NCBI GenBank assembly: GCA_937928175.1
Contig: CALFVP010000145.1
Location: 1-21,858 of the forward strand
Direction of reading: 5' to 3'
Length of the DNA: 21,858 nt
Source: an uncultured bacterium
GTDB lineage: Bacteria; Spirochaetota; Brevinematia; DTOW01
The notes beneath the pieces were generated by a model. The model did not search any database. It had not been told where the DNA came from and saw only the letters and a list, made by a program, of their open reading frames with translations. The translations under genes and the position numbers were made by a program. Positions 7,031 to 15,917 of this stretch are shown in pieces (position 1 is the stretch's first letter; each line of letters opens with the position of its first letter).

Positions 7031-7546
7031 ATGGTAAAAACTAAGTTTAAAGTACTTTTAAATCATATATCTAACTTTTTAACTTCGTACACTAAAGCAA
7101 ACTTTACTAACTTCATGAGGGTAAGGACTGGAAGACTAAGAAACAGTATAGCGGCAATTGTTGAAGATGATAAAGTTTTATTTGGTGCTGGTGTAGTTTA
7201 TGCTAGAATACAGGAATTAGGAGGTAAAATAAGACCAGTAAGAGCTAGGAGGTTATGGATACCTACACAGTTTAACAAAACACCGGCAGGAGTTATTAGG
7301 TACAAGCCTAGAGATATATTTAACGAAGGTTTTATAAGGAATGATACATTTTACTGGGTTAACGATAAAAAAATAATACCTATGTTTAACTTAAGACACG
7401 AAACTAACATAAGGAGTAAAAAATTCATGGAAAACAGTATAAAGGTTTTAAACGAAAGAATAACTGAAATAGTTGATAAATTTGAGAGAGGGGAAAATAT
7501 TTTTGGTAAAATTTTGGAAGAGGTTAAAAATGTTAAGAAGGGTTGA
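7031..7546 (+). CDS. Tail completion / head-tail joining protein (HK97 gp10-like)
   Basis: The product has 171 residues. The family signature is clear: RVRTGRLRNSIAAIVEDD near residues 31-48, then GAGVVYARIQELGGKIRP near 53-70, as in HK97 gp10-type minor tail proteins (T-G-x-L-R-x-S, then Y-A-x-x-x-E-x-G-G). The C-terminus is a charged helix. GAGGAGG lies just before the ATG and the gap from the previous stop is 2 bases. It overlaps the next gene by 17 bases, consistent with stoichiometric translation of joining proteins. Confidence 0.8.
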   Translation: MVKTKFKVLLNHISNFLTSYTKANFTNFMRVRTGRLRNSIAAIVEDDKVLFGAGVVYARIQELGGKIRPVRARRLWIPTQFNKTPAGVIRYKPRDIFNEGFIRNDTFYWVNDKKIIPMFNLRHETNIRSKKFMENSIKVLNERITEIVDKFERGENIFGKILEEVKNVKKG

Positions 7547-7886
7547 CGTTGAAAACTACATAATTTCGAAAGTTTCCGAGTTTAACGAGAATATAAAGGT
7601 TATCAATCCTAACAAACTTGAAAACGTTGATTATTCTAGTTTGGTTTACGTTACCGATACTGACAGTATTGTAGTTAACGATAATTCTGGGATAGGTAGT
7701 TTTAGCGTTTTCTTACAGGTTAAAAACTTTAACGAGCTTGAAAACAAAATAAAATTTATTTCAAAAATCCTACACAAGAAAAATATTAATAACGTTGTTT
7801 TATTAGTTGAAAGGATTGAAATAAGAGCAAATAACAATATTTATGTAGCGGAATTTAGAATAAATTACGTTTGTAAGTTGTTTTAA
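7530..7886 (+). CDS. Probable tail terminator / tail completion protein
   Basis: The open frame extends upstream, but the ATG at 7530 has GGAAGAGG six bases before it and gives a 118-residue product starting MLRRVDVENYI. Size and position, between the gp10-like gene and the tail tube gene, match the tail terminator that caps the tube. The sequence alternates short strands and a helix (FNELENKIKFISKILHKK), consistent with an alpha/beta fold. I do not recognise a motif, so the call rests on synteny. Confidence 0.6.
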   Translation: MLRRVDVENYIISKVSEFNENIKVINPNKLENVDYSSLVYVTDTDSIVVNDNSGIGSFSVFLQVKNFNELENKIKFISKILHKKNINNVVLLVERIEIRANNNIYVAEFRINYVCKLF

Positions 7887-7906
7887 TTTTTTAAAGGAGG
7901 TAAGTT

Positions 7907-8512
7907 ATGGCAAATGTTTTAACAGGAGCGTACAGAATTTTTATAAGAGACGTAGCGTTTACAGGTGCGCAGATTGATAACGCAATACAGACTGGCAAAA
8001 TTCCAAGCACTAACTGGAAACAAATATTTACAAACGGAGATGTAACAGTAAAATTTTCAAGGGAAATACTGGACTTACAAACTTCACAAGAAGGAGTAGT
8101 AAAAAGTATAATTTCTACACACGATACTATAGAAATTGAGGTACCTTTTGCAGATATTAGCAAAGAAACGATTATAAAATATTGTATGATTAATCCAGTT
8201 GATGTAACAGATGCAAATTTTAAGCCTTTGAAAGGTTCGTACAGAGGTGCAGACTTGTCAAGTAACGCTAAGCCTTTGCTAATTTATCATATTTCCTACG
8301 ATCCAGACAATGACGGAGACACGCCAAAGCTTGGTACTGGTTCCGATCCCCAAGCATTATTGTTTTTCTCGGTTGTCAATACTTCGGGTATTGAATTAAC
8401 ATATTCACCAGATGCCCAACAAGTTTTAAAAGTTACGTTTAAAGCTCTAAGCGTAAAAGGTACTACCAAAACAGGTGCCGGAGTTTTTGGATTGCTAACT
8501 GCCGAAGATTAA
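7907..8512 (+). CDS. Major tail tube protein
   Basis: The product has 201 residues. It has a beta-rich N-terminus with the tail-tube pattern MANVLTGAYRIFI, then VTVKFSREILDLQTSQEGVV (the 'V-x-F-x-x-x-L-x-x-L-x-x-x-Q' segment of phage tube proteins) and a C-terminal part QQVLKVTFKALSVKGTTKTG. It assembles as hexameric rings around the tape measure. TTAAAGGAGG seven bases before the ATG is a strong RBS. This, with the position before the chaperone and tape measure, supports a highly expressed structural protein. Confidence 0.8.
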   Translation: MANVLTGAYRIFIRDVAFTGAQIDNAIQTGKIPSTNWKQIFTNGDVTVKFSREILDLQTSQEGVVKSIISTHDTIEIEVPFADISKETIIKYCMINPVDVTDANFKPLKGSYRGADLSSNAKPLLIYHISYDPDNDGDTPKLGTGSDPQALLFFSVVNTSGIELTYSPDAQQVLKVTFKALSVKGTTKTGAGVFGLLTAED

Positions 8513-8606
8513 CGTAAATACAAACTTCACTAAGTTAACATAACTTTAAAAAATAGTTTTGAAAATAGTAAAGGCGTTAAGTAGATTTTAAGTATAGAAA
8601 TTTGAA

Positions 8607-9125
8607 ATGATGGAATTTATAAAGAAGGTTAAGGAGGTAGAAATAAACGGTGTTAGTGTGGTTATAAGGAGGAGGGAGGTACCATTATTCTATTTATTGC
8701 TTATTTACATTCATAGGATGCAGAAGGAACCGAAAAATTTTGAAATAGTTAAAAGTATTGTAAAAGAGTTTTACAGTATTAAGGTTACGGGGTTAAATTC
8801 TTTGTTGTACAAGGTTGGAATTAAGAAGTTTAAAGATTTGGAAATACTGGAGATTGTTAGTGAGGTAATCGAGTTTAATACGGTTAAATCAAAATCGTTT
8901 GACCGTACTTCGATACCTTCCGAAAACGAAATAAACAACAGGTTTTATTATATGATAACGCAGATAATGTTTTACACTTCCATGAGTTTAGAAGAAATTT
9001 TGAACTTGGATTATGTTACACTTCATATAATTTTCAATAATTTAAGGTTTTTGAGGTATAACAATGCGGTAGATGTAGCTTTTTCTTACGATTTGAAAAG
9101 TTTTAAAAGGTTGTTACAAATATGA
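8607..9125 (+). CDS. Tail assembly chaperone
   Basis: The product has 172 residues. It lies between the tube and tape-measure genes and overlaps the latter by ATGA. The N-terminal half (VEINGVSVVIRRREVPLFY) and C-terminal half (MTQ-like helices, MSLEEILNLDYVTLHIIFNN) resemble the G and T parts of tail chaperones joined in one uninterrupted frame. No slippery site is needed. The RBS is poor and two adjacent ATGs (8607, 8610) are possible starts. The 94-bp gap before it holds no gene and no clear promoter. Assignment is mostly from synteny. Confidence 0.6.
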   Translation: MMEFIKKVKEVEINGVSVVIRRREVPLFYLLLIYIHRMQKEPKNFEIVKSIVKEFYSIKVTGLNSLLYKVGIKKFKDLEILEIVSEVIEFNTVKSKSFDRTSIPSENEINNRFYYMITQIMFYTSMSLEEILNLDYVTLHIIFNNLRFLRYNNAVDVAFSYDLKSFKRLLQI

Positions 9126-12028
9126 GAAAATTAGAGGTTGTTTATGAAATAGTAGCAAAGACAGAAAAACTTGAAGCATCGATTAACAAAATCAAAAACG
9201 ATTTTAATAAAGTTAGTGAAAACGTTAGTAATGTAAAAAGTAGTTTTGAGAAGTTGGGAAGTGTTATAGCTAAGGTGGGGGTTGCATTTGCTGGAGTTAT
9301 TGCGGCTTTCCAATCGATTAAATCCGGTGTTGAAAGTTTAATAAATGTTAAAAGGCTTGAAGTTGCTTTGAGAAATTCGGGAGTTGAAGCTTCTAAACTT
9401 TCGCAAGCACTGGAAGAACTAAAGAAACAAGCTGAAGAATTAAGTAACGTTACGGGTGTTGATGATGATGATATTATAAAAATGCAACAGTTAGGAATAC
9501 AAGCGGGATTAACTACAGAACAAACTAAAAAGATGGTTGAGATTGCTTTAGATGTTAGCAAGGCTTTTGGGTTAGATTTAAATACGGCAATGATTCAAAC
9601 GATTAGAACATTTCAAGCAGGTGAAAGTACTTTAACGAGGTACGATGCTAGATTGAAATCACTTATTCAAAGCGGAGCATCGAACGCAGAAATTGCTAAG
9701 TACCTAGCAAGTACATACGGCGGAATGGCCAAAGAAGTTGGTAAATTGGATATAGTTAATAAATTTCTTACACAGTTTAAAAACTTAATTGAAGAATTAA
9801 TTATTACAATCTATCCATTATTTAACGTTATTAGTGAGGGAATAACAAAAATTTTAAGGTTTTTACAATTGGGAATAAGGAAAACGGCTGAATTTTTCGA
9901 AACTTACGAGTACAGAAGTAAAAAATCAAGACTTGAAGCAATAGAAAAGGAAATAAAAGATACCTTAAGACTTTATAAGGTTTATGAACTACTTGAACGC
10001 AAGGGGTGGGATTTAAAAAGTATTTTACAGAGTGTTGTCACTGAAGGAGGAAGGAGAGCGATAATAAGTAGTATTAACAGAATAATAGACACTGAGGCAA
10101 GTAAAACACAGGTTGAATATTTGCAAAAGTTAATTAATTTGTTAGGAGAGTATAGGCAAGCGTACGAAGAGTTTAGAGCTGAGGAAGCAAAACTAAAAAG
10201 GAAAGAGACAAAGGAGACTGGACCAGTTGCCGATGTAGAAGATTATACTAAAGTTTTGGGGAAGGTTAAAAGAGAGTTAGAAGGTGAGAAAAAAACAGAA
10301 GAAAGTATTTACGAAAGAATAAAAAGAAAAATAGAAATTGTACAATCTCTTTTGAATTTAGAGAAGAGTAGAGGAGAAGTAAACAAGGAAAATTTAGAGT
10401 ACTTGAAAGAACAAGTAAACGAAATCGGTAATTTAAAAATTCTAGGTAAATCTTTAAATGAGCTATTAAATTCTAACTTAGAGAGTTTAGCAAATACTAA
10501 AGGTTTGACAGAAGAGCAAAAAAAAGACTTGTTGAATATCCTTACTTCGTTTAAGGAGTTACTGAAAGGGGTTGATAATCTTAGCGAAAAAATAGAAGAT
10601 GTTAGCGAAGATTCAAAAGACTGGCGAGATGATGTTGATGAGGTTGTTAATTCGTTTTCTAAGGCGGTTATAGAGATTTCAAGAGTTGCTGACATTTCAA
10701 GCGAAATAACAAAAAATTTTATAGAACTTGCTGAGTACGTTACGAATTTAACAATAGAAATAACTAGAGTAGTTGAGAAACAAAAGGAAATTAACAAGGA
10801 AACGAAGAACACGAGTAAAGGAATATCTGACTGGGTTTTAATTTTATCGACGCAAGGGGTGGCGGCTATTGTCAAAATCGTTGAAATTGCTAGTGATATC
10901 GTTAAAGTATTTTCTTACCATAGTGAGGACGTAAGTAAGTTATTTAGTAGTTATGAAAAATTGTCAATGATGTTAGACGGTATAAAAAGACAGTATGAAG
11001 TTATTGTAACGTTTTCCGAGAGGTTTATAAAGTTTAGCAAAGAGTATAACGATGCTGAAAGACAAAGAATTGAAAACTTAAAAGAACAGTTTAACATTCT
11101 TTCAAGAATGCTTAACTTAACTAATGATTATAACAATGTTAATATTAATGTGGTTAATGCAAAACTGAAGGAGTTACAAACTGAAAGGGAAAGACTTGAG
11201 ACAATGCGGAGGACCTTAGAAAACTTAAAAGGTGTTTCTAGTACGTTTTTAGGTATTAACGTTATTTCAAAAGATGCTTGGAATAATTTTGCTGGTATAG
11301 TGAACGAGTTATATAGAATGGGGAAAATAACATCTGAGCAAAAGGAGAAATTCTTAGATAACTTTAATGTGGCTGAAGACATTAAAACAGTTTTGGAGAA
11401 AGTTAATAACTTGATTTCTGAAAATTCTAGTATGGTTGATAAAGTTAATGAGTATGTAAAAATTTCTAATGAGTTAAGTAAATACGGCTTAGAATACCAA
11501 ATATCATTTAACGAGTACCAATTGCAAATTTTAGAACAGGAAGAAAGAATAAACGAATTAAAAGAAATATCAAACGAAAGAACAATAAAAAAGCAGATTG
11601 AAATTTTACAGAAGTTAAAAGAGTTGTACGCAAAACAAAACGATACACTGAAAATAAACGAGATTGAAATAAAGATTTTGGAAAAACAGAAACAATTACA
11701 AAAGGAAATAAATAAAACGTTGGATGAGAGACTTGACAAAATAAAAGAGCTTATTGGCTTAGGTAAAATAGATATAGAAAATTACAGAGATGTTGCAAAA
11801 ATTGCTAAAGAGTTAAAAAATATGGGTGTTAGTGGTATGGATGTGGTTTTGAGTTTGCAAAAATTAGGAGTTAAGGGAGTATTTCCAGAGTTTGCTTTTT
11901 CCAATAAGGAAGTAAACGTAAAAGGTGGTAATAATATATTTTATGTAAATGCGTACACACAACAAGAATTATTTTATTCAATGCTTAGCAGGTTTTCTGA
12001 ACTTTTTAAGTTTGGTAGGAGGTGGTAG
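9122..12028 (+). CDS. Tape measure protein
   Basis: The 968-residue product is mostly alpha-helical and coiled-coil. N-terminal residues 1-50 are heptad-like (SINKIKNDFNKVSENVSNVK). A hydrophobic stretch follows at about 47-65 (AKVGVAFAGVIAAF), then a typical tape-measure domain (GLTTEQTKKMVEIALDVSKA, IQTIRTFQAGE). A second hydrophobic segment lies at about 570-595. The C-terminal third is coiled coil rich in Leu/Glu/Lys. At about 0.15 nm per residue it predicts a tail near 145 nm, a siphovirus value. The start overlaps the chaperone stop. No lysozyme or peptidase motif was seen in it. Confidence 0.9.
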   Translation: MRKLEVVYEIVAKTEKLEASINKIKNDFNKVSENVSNVKSSFEKLGSVIAKVGVAFAGVIAAFQSIKSGVESLINVKRLEVALRNSGVEASKLSQALEELKKQAEELSNVTGVDDDDIIKMQQLGIQAGLTTEQTKKMVEIALDVSKAFGLDLNTAMIQTIRTFQAGESTLTRYDARLKSLIQSGASNAEIAKYLASTYGGMAKEVGKLDIVNKFLTQFKNLIEELIITIYPLFNVISEGITKILRFLQLGIRKTAEFFETYEYRSKKSRLEAIEKEIKDTLRLYKVYELLERKGWDLKSILQSVVTEGGRRAIISSINRIIDTEASKTQVEYLQKLINLLGEYRQAYEEFRAEEAKLKRKETKETGPVADVEDYTKVLGKVKRELEGEKKTEESIYERIKRKIEIVQSLLNLEKSRGEVNKENLEYLKEQVNEIGNLKILGKSLNELLNSNLESLANTKGLTEEQKKDLLNILTSFKELLKGVDNLSEKIEDVSEDSKDWRDDVDEVVNSFSKAVIEISRVADISSEITKNFIELAEYVTNLTIEITRVVEKQKEINKETKNTSKGISDWVLILSTQGVAAIVKIVEIASDIVKVFSYHSEDVSKLFSSYEKLSMMLDGIKRQYEVIVTFSERFIKFSKEYNDAERQRIENLKEQFNILSRMLNLTNDYNNVNINVVNAKLKELQTERERLETMRRTLENLKGVSSTFLGINVISKDAWNNFAGIVNELYRMGKITSEQKEKFLDNFNVAEDIKTVLEKVNNLISENSSMVDKVNEYVKISNELSKYGLEYQISFNEYQLQILEQEERINELKEISNERTIKKQIEILQKLKELYAKQNDTLKINEIEIKILEKQKQLQKEINKTLDERLDKIKELIGLGKIDIENYRDVAKIAKELKNMGVSGMDVVLSLQKLGVKGVFPEFAFSNKEVNVKGGNNIFYVNAYTQQELFYSMLSRFSELFKFGRRW

Positions 12029-12700
12029 ATGAAAACAGGTTATTTTAAGTACAGTACTATTAACTTTGATGATTTGCTAATAAGTAACAAACTTGATTTT
12101 GAAATAACTAAGGAAAAACTACAAGATATTTTGAATTATTTACTTACCGTTTTACCGAATAGAATTATTAGGTATGTATCTCCAGGGGGAAGCAGTAGTG
12201 GGGACGGTAGTAGCTCAAATCCGTTTAGAACACTTAAGCAAGCGGCTACTTGGGCAAATACTTTTAACCGAAATGTAATTTTGTTAAGGTTACCGGGTGA
12301 TGATGGTGTAGTAATGGCAACAAATGAACCGAACACAAATACAATAAACCTTAACAGACTTTACGTAATTGGTGGATGGTGGGGATCTATGGGGAGTAAT
12401 TATGCTATTTGCGTTGATAATAGAAAATCCAAATACAATTTTGTAGATTGGCAAAATGGTATAATAATTCGAAACATTCAAAATTTATGTTTCTTTTGTA
12501 ATACGTTTTTAAACTTTGTGAGTGATCACCATTACAATATTAACATAACTACGAACAATAACAGAATAACGAACTACAGTAGTGAACTTTACGAAATTAT
12601 GTATACTAAAATTAGACATGTAAGCATTGGAGGTTATTATTTTGATTGTACTAGTGGGAGCCTTTCAATGTATAAATGTTTATATGAATATGAGGGTTAG
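12029..12700 (+). CDS. Tail-tip / tailspike N-terminal half with beta-helix
   Basis: The product has 223 residues. Residues about 1-48 are a possible attachment segment. Then IRYVSPGGSSSGDGSSSNPF, followed by RTLKQAATWANT, is the classic opening of right-handed parallel beta-helix (pectate-lyase-like) phage spikes. After it come repeating short strands (LYVIGGW, IIIRNIQNLCFF, NINITTNNNRI, IRHVSIGGYYFDC). Such proteins bind or cut surface polysaccharide. The frame stops at 12698-12700, and the strand-turn pattern seems to continue in the next ORF in the +1 frame. GGAGG lies 4-5 bases before the ATG, overlapping the end of the tape-measure gene. Catalytic residues cannot be assigned. Confidence 0.7.
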   Translation: MKTGYFKYSTINFDDLLISNKLDFEITKEKLQDILNYLLTVLPNRIIRYVSPGGSSSGDGSSSNPFRTLKQAATWANTFNRNVILLRLPGDDGVVMATNEPNTNTINLNRLYVIGGWWGSMGSNYAICVDNRKSKYNFVDWQNGIIIRNIQNLCFFCNTFLNFVSDHHYNINITTNNNRITNYSSELYEIMYTKIRHVSIGGYYFDCTSGSLSMYKCLYEYEG

Positions 12701-12704
12701 CAAT

Positions 12705-13457
12705 ATGATACATTTTGAGAGTTGTATATTTAGGATATATAACACATATCAAGCGTTAAGTATAAATCCTTCTGAATCTTCAAGGTTTGCATGGGTTGAA
12801 ATTGTTAGAACTAGCGTTTATCAACAGTTGTACCGTTACGTAGTTAAAGAAAATGGGTTACATGTTGAAAGTAAAGACGTTAATAATTTTAATGAAGCTA
12901 ACAGAATAGCAGATTTAAGAGTAAGAAAATATATAGGTTTGTATGAAGAGGTTTTTACAAAGTTTGCTATACTACCAGAGTTTTTTAATCAAAATAAAAT
13001 TATGAATTGTGATATTGCTTTGAGATTTCAAAAAAGAACGGTAGGGCTATCTTACGAAAACGTATTAAACTACGTTATTACCTTAAAACGTGAGTACTAC
13101 AATGAAGAACTAGATTTAAATAATAAAACGGTTTACGTTATTGATAGAGATGAGGATTTTAGCGATTTCTTAGGTAAACAAATAAACGAAATAAACACAA
13201 ACATAAACGAAAATGTGTTATTGCTGGTATATAACGAAAACGCAACAAATGAGAAATATAAAGTTTTTGAGGTTTACAATTCAAAAATTGTAGATACTAT
13301 TTTTAACGATAGTAACAATTATACGGGTTACGTTATTGTAAAGGTTTTTCAATTGATGGTGATTGATGAGGTTAGCGATATAGTTAAGTACGGGGATTAT
13401 TCAATTGAAGGACAGATAATTTTAAGAAATCTTGACAATGAAATAATAAAAAGGTAA
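12705..13457 (+). CDS. Tail-tip protein, apparent continuation of the beta-helix
   Basis: The ATG at 12705 has GAGGG eight bases upstream and gives a 250-residue protein, MIHFESCIFRIYNTYQALSI onward. This start is five bases after the stop of the preceding gene, so translation is probably coupled. The open frame reaches back to 12627 but without an RBS. The first 25 residues look like another beta-helix rung (compare SLSMYKCLYEYE before and MIHFESCIFRIY after). The rest is mixed, with EEVFTKFAILPEFF and a C-terminal beta-rich region. No named family. It may be a separate subunit or the product of a split spike gene. Confidence 0.65.
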   Translation: MIHFESCIFRIYNTYQALSINPSESSRFAWVEIVRTSVYQQLYRYVVKENGLHVESKDVNNFNEANRIADLRVRKYIGLYEEVFTKFAILPEFFNQNKIMNCDIALRFQKRTVGLSYENVLNYVITLKREYYNEELDLNNKTVYVIDRDEDFSDFLGKQINEINTNINENVLLLVYNENATNEKYKVFEVYNSKIVDTIFNDSNNYTGYVIVKVFQLMVIDEVSDIVKYGDYSIEGQIILRNLDNEIIKR

Positions 13458-13478
13458 TATATATACGAGAGGGTGAGA

Positions 13479-14900
13479 ATGGTAATATACGGGTTAAATC
13501 CGTTTGAACTTAAGTTTTACCAATCTTTGAACTTATCAAGTGCAAATACTGAAATGGATAATATAAGAGCGTTAGCATCGCAGAAAATGAAAAATGTTGA
13601 TTTGCCTCAAGTACTATCAAAAGAAAATGCTTATTTGCTAAACGAGAAAACAGGTAAAACTTTTTCAATATCGGAGTATAAAAAAATCCAATACACTGGA
13701 AAACTAACATTAAGAGGGGAGAACTTTTCCGTAACAGTAAACAGACACGGAGAAGATGAAATAAATGAGTATGTTGATTTTAAGGCTTTTGACGTTTTAA
13801 GTGCTATATACATGGCTAAATTCAAATTTGCTACTAAAAACGCAATTTCCTTTAATACGGTTAGGTACTTAGAACCTTTAACATTAATAAATAACAGGTA
13901 TAAGACAGTATATTGTAAAAAGAATAACAATATTTACGAGTATGTGGCTTTATTGGATTTTTCCAAGATTAATTACGTTGTTAACTTCATTAATTCTTGT
14001 GAGAAATCAAATTATATAGTATTTAGGAATTTTGATATATTGAAATCGTTTGAAGGGTTTAGGTTTATCTATGATAAAAATAAGGTTTTTAGTGTTTGGG
14101 TTGTTAACGAGAATGAAGATACGTTTTTATCTGGCCAGGCGTACGGTGTACCTACGGCTATGGTTTCAAACTTAGGATATACGGAAAACATTTATAACGT
14201 TTTGTATAATTCTCCTTTTGCCTTTGATGCTGGTTTTAGGAAAGTAAAAATATTTAATATTGATGCCGTTTTAGTGGATAAGTTTAGAGATAGTTTTAAC
14301 GTAAGTACTGGAGTAACTAGAACAGTAGTAGGGCAAAATCATTCCTACAGTTTATCAAACTACGGTGATAAAAATTTTATTGTACCGATTTATAATAGTG
14401 TAGAAAATATAAACGTTGTTGGTGGTATTGCTTTTAGGGAGAATGATTATGATGGTGTTGCTGGTATGGCTGGGGTTTACTTTTGGATTGATAGTAGTGC
14501 TAAAGTTGTTTTTGTTAGGAGCAAAGCTTCGAACTTTCAAACTACAATGAACTATATCATACTGAACTACGAAATTTTGAGAGAACCTGATTTTATTTAT
14601 GAAGGTAGTATAAACTGGAGTTTTAAACAGTATGAGAAAATTTGTGACTTGTACGTACTACCGAAGTTTTTAAAGGTACTTGTTGGTGATGGTGCCGGTA
14701 TATGGATACAAGATGATATTTCACATAACGAACACGTAGCAGTAGATAGAGCAAGTGCAGAAAATTACGGTTTCTTTTCGATGAGTTTTGAGAAAAAAAT
14801 AATGTTGACTGAAGATAAGTACGAACTATACATAAGAAGGAATACGTATAATACTAGCCCTTTTAACATTAGGATGGTTAAAGTTTTAGCGTGGTACTAA
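13479..14900 (+). CDS. Large tail-tip / baseplate-position protein of unknown family
   Basis: The ATG at 13479 with GAGAGGG five bases upstream is preferred over the GTG at 13473, which would overlap the RBS. The product has 473 residues, is rich in Asn, Tyr and Phe, and is mainly short beta strands (VYCKKNNNIYEYVALLDFSK, RTVVGQNHSYSLSNYGDKNF, GVYFWIDSSAKVVFVRSK), as in receptor-binding or tail-tip proteins. It is the last gene of the tail block, immediately before the endolysin, the usual place for host-recognition proteins. I do not recognise a Dit or Tal domain in it or its neighbours. Confidence 0.65.
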   Translation: MVIYGLNPFELKFYQSLNLSSANTEMDNIRALASQKMKNVDLPQVLSKENAYLLNEKTGKTFSISEYKKIQYTGKLTLRGENFSVTVNRHGEDEINEYVDFKAFDVLSAIYMAKFKFATKNAISFNTVRYLEPLTLINNRYKTVYCKKNNNIYEYVALLDFSKINYVVNFINSCEKSNYIVFRNFDILKSFEGFRFIYDKNKVFSVWVVNENEDTFLSGQAYGVPTAMVSNLGYTENIYNVLYNSPFAFDAGFRKVKIFNIDAVLVDKFRDSFNVSTGVTRTVVGQNHSYSLSNYGDKNFIVPIYNSVENINVVGGIAFRENDYDGVAGMAGVYFWIDSSAKVVFVRSKASNFQTTMNYIILNYEILREPDFIYEGSINWSFKQYEKICDLYVLPKFLKVLVGDGAGIWIQDDISHNEHVAVDRASAENYGFFSMSFEKKIMLTEDKYELYIRRNTYNTSPFNIRMVKVLAWY

Positions 14901-14901
14901 C

Positions 14902-15426
14902 ATGGATGAAAGATTTGAGAGGTTTTTTAAAGACATATTGAGACATGAGGGGGGATATTCAAACGATAAGGACGATTTAGGAGGTGAAACTAAATACGGA
15001 ATTTCAAAAAAATCTTATCCGCATCTTGATATAAAAAATTTAACAGTTGAACATGCTAAAGTGATATATTATTACGATTACTTCGTAAAAGGTAAGTTTG
15101 ACGAAATCGCAAAAATTAGTTTTCAAGTTGCTTCGAAGGGGTGTGATATTGCTATAAATTGTGGTATTCATAAATCTCACGTTATTTTAGTTGATGCAAT
15201 CAATGAATTTAAACCAGAGTACAAAATTTCAAAGATTGATACGGATTATTTACTTTTCTTACAAAAAATCGTATTAACTAGAAGGCTTAGCAGTTACATA
15301 GATGCAATAATAAAACATCAGACGAATTATTATATTTCGTTGGTTGAGAAGAATCCGAAGCTTAGTAAGTTTTTAAATGGTTGGTTGAAAAGAGCAAAAT
15401 ACAGAGGGGTTGAAGAGTATGGATAA
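14902..15426 (+). CDS. Endolysin, GH108-type muramidase
   Basis: The product has 174 residues. FFKDILRHEGGYSNDKDDLG followed by GETKYGIS at residues 8-34 is the GH108 signature, and Glu16 of HEGGY is the expected catalytic acid. The C-terminal part fits the family's PG_binding_3 domain, ending NPKLSKFLNGWLKRAKYR. It cleaves the glycan backbone of peptidoglycan at lysis. There is no signal peptide, so release should depend on a holin; two small membrane-protein genes follow directly. The start is 1 base after the previous stop, without a visible Shine-Dalgarno, suggesting coupling. Confidence 0.9.
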   Translation: MDERFERFFKDILRHEGGYSNDKDDLGGETKYGISKKSYPHLDIKNLTVEHAKVIYYYDYFVKGKFDEIAKISFQVASKGCDIAINCGIHKSHVILVDAINEFKPEYKISKIDTDYLLFLQKIVLTRRLSSYIDAIIKHQTNYYISLVEKNPKLSKFLNGWLKRAKYRGVEEYG

Positions 15427-15694
15427 CTTTAGAGAGGTTGAAGAAATGAAAGAAGAAGAACTGTACAGTAAGCTAATTAAAGACATATACAAAGAAGTAA
15501 AAGAAATAAAATTCATGTTAATAGAGTTGAATAAGAAGGTTACGGAGTTGGAAGTAAAAGCTATTTACCATGAAAAAGAAATAGACGAAATAAAGAACAA
15601 AGGTAGACAATCGTTTTATTTAGTTATTTCTTCCGTTATTACTTTTATGATTTCGTTTATTTTGCTTGTAATAAATTTTATGGTGAAAAAATGA
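15419..15694 (+). CDS. XhlA-like lysis membrane protein
   Basis: ATG at 15419 gives 91 residues. A charged coiled coil (ELYSKLIKDIYKEVKEIKFM through EKEIDEIKNK) is followed by one C-terminal membrane helix (YLVISSVITFMISFILLVINF) and Lys-Lys. This is the layout of haemolysin XhlA/BhlA-type proteins that act with a holin. A second in-frame ATG at 15446 has the better-spaced RBS (GAGAGG, 8 bases), while 15419 has GAGGGG at 9 bases, so two forms may be made. The gene overlaps the endolysin by 8 bases and the next gene by ATGA. Confidence 0.7.
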   Translation: MDNFREVEEMKEEELYSKLIKDIYKEVKEIKFMLIELNKKVTELEVKAIYHEKEIDEIKNKGRQSFYLVISSVITFMISFILLVINFMVKK

Positions 15695-15903
15695 AAAAAT
15701 TTCTAAGTAGAAAATTTATAGTTTTTGTGATTAATACAATATCAATTTTACTTTTAACCTACTTTCAAAGAGTTGAGGGGAGTTTTAGCGTTATTGCTAT
15801 ATTAATTAACGGGTTTATTTACGTTTTTGTTGAGGGTGTAATCGATTTAAGCAATCTGAAATTTATCAAACTAAATAACTTTGAAATTAAAACTAGAAAG
15901 TAG
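15691..15903 (+). CDS. Small holin
   Basis: The product has 70 residues. It has two predicted membrane helices, about residues 9-25 (FIVFVINTISILLLTYF) and 32-51 (FSVIAILINGFIYVFVEGVI), and basic residues at both ends (MKKFLSRK and KTRK). Size, topology and the ATGA overlap with the XhlA-like gene next to the endolysin mark it as the likely holin. GGTGA lies ahead of the ATG. Confidence 0.7.
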   Translation: MKKFLSRKFIVFVINTISILLLTYFQRVEGSFSVIAILINGFIYVFVEGVIDLSNLKFIKLNNFEIKTRK

Positions 15904-15917
15904 TTAAAATAATTTAT

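Noticed and set aside
7473..7529. Upstream extension of the tail-terminator ORF
   Set aside because: The extension lies within the previous gene and lacks an RBS. The ATG at 7530 has GGAAGAGG at ideal spacing.
8513..8606. Possible small gene or promoter in the gap before the tail chaperone
   Set aside because: There is no open frame with an RBS, and no -35/-10 pair with acceptable spacing.
8607..9125. Programmed frameshift in the tail chaperone
   Set aside because: Both chaperone-like parts are in one frame and the tape measure follows by ATGA overlap, so no slippage is required.
12627..12704. Upstream extension of the second spike ORF (MEVIILIVLVGAF...)
   Set aside because: It overlaps the first spike gene and has no RBS. 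The ATG at 12705 has a good one. The hydrophobic start is likely a frame shadow.
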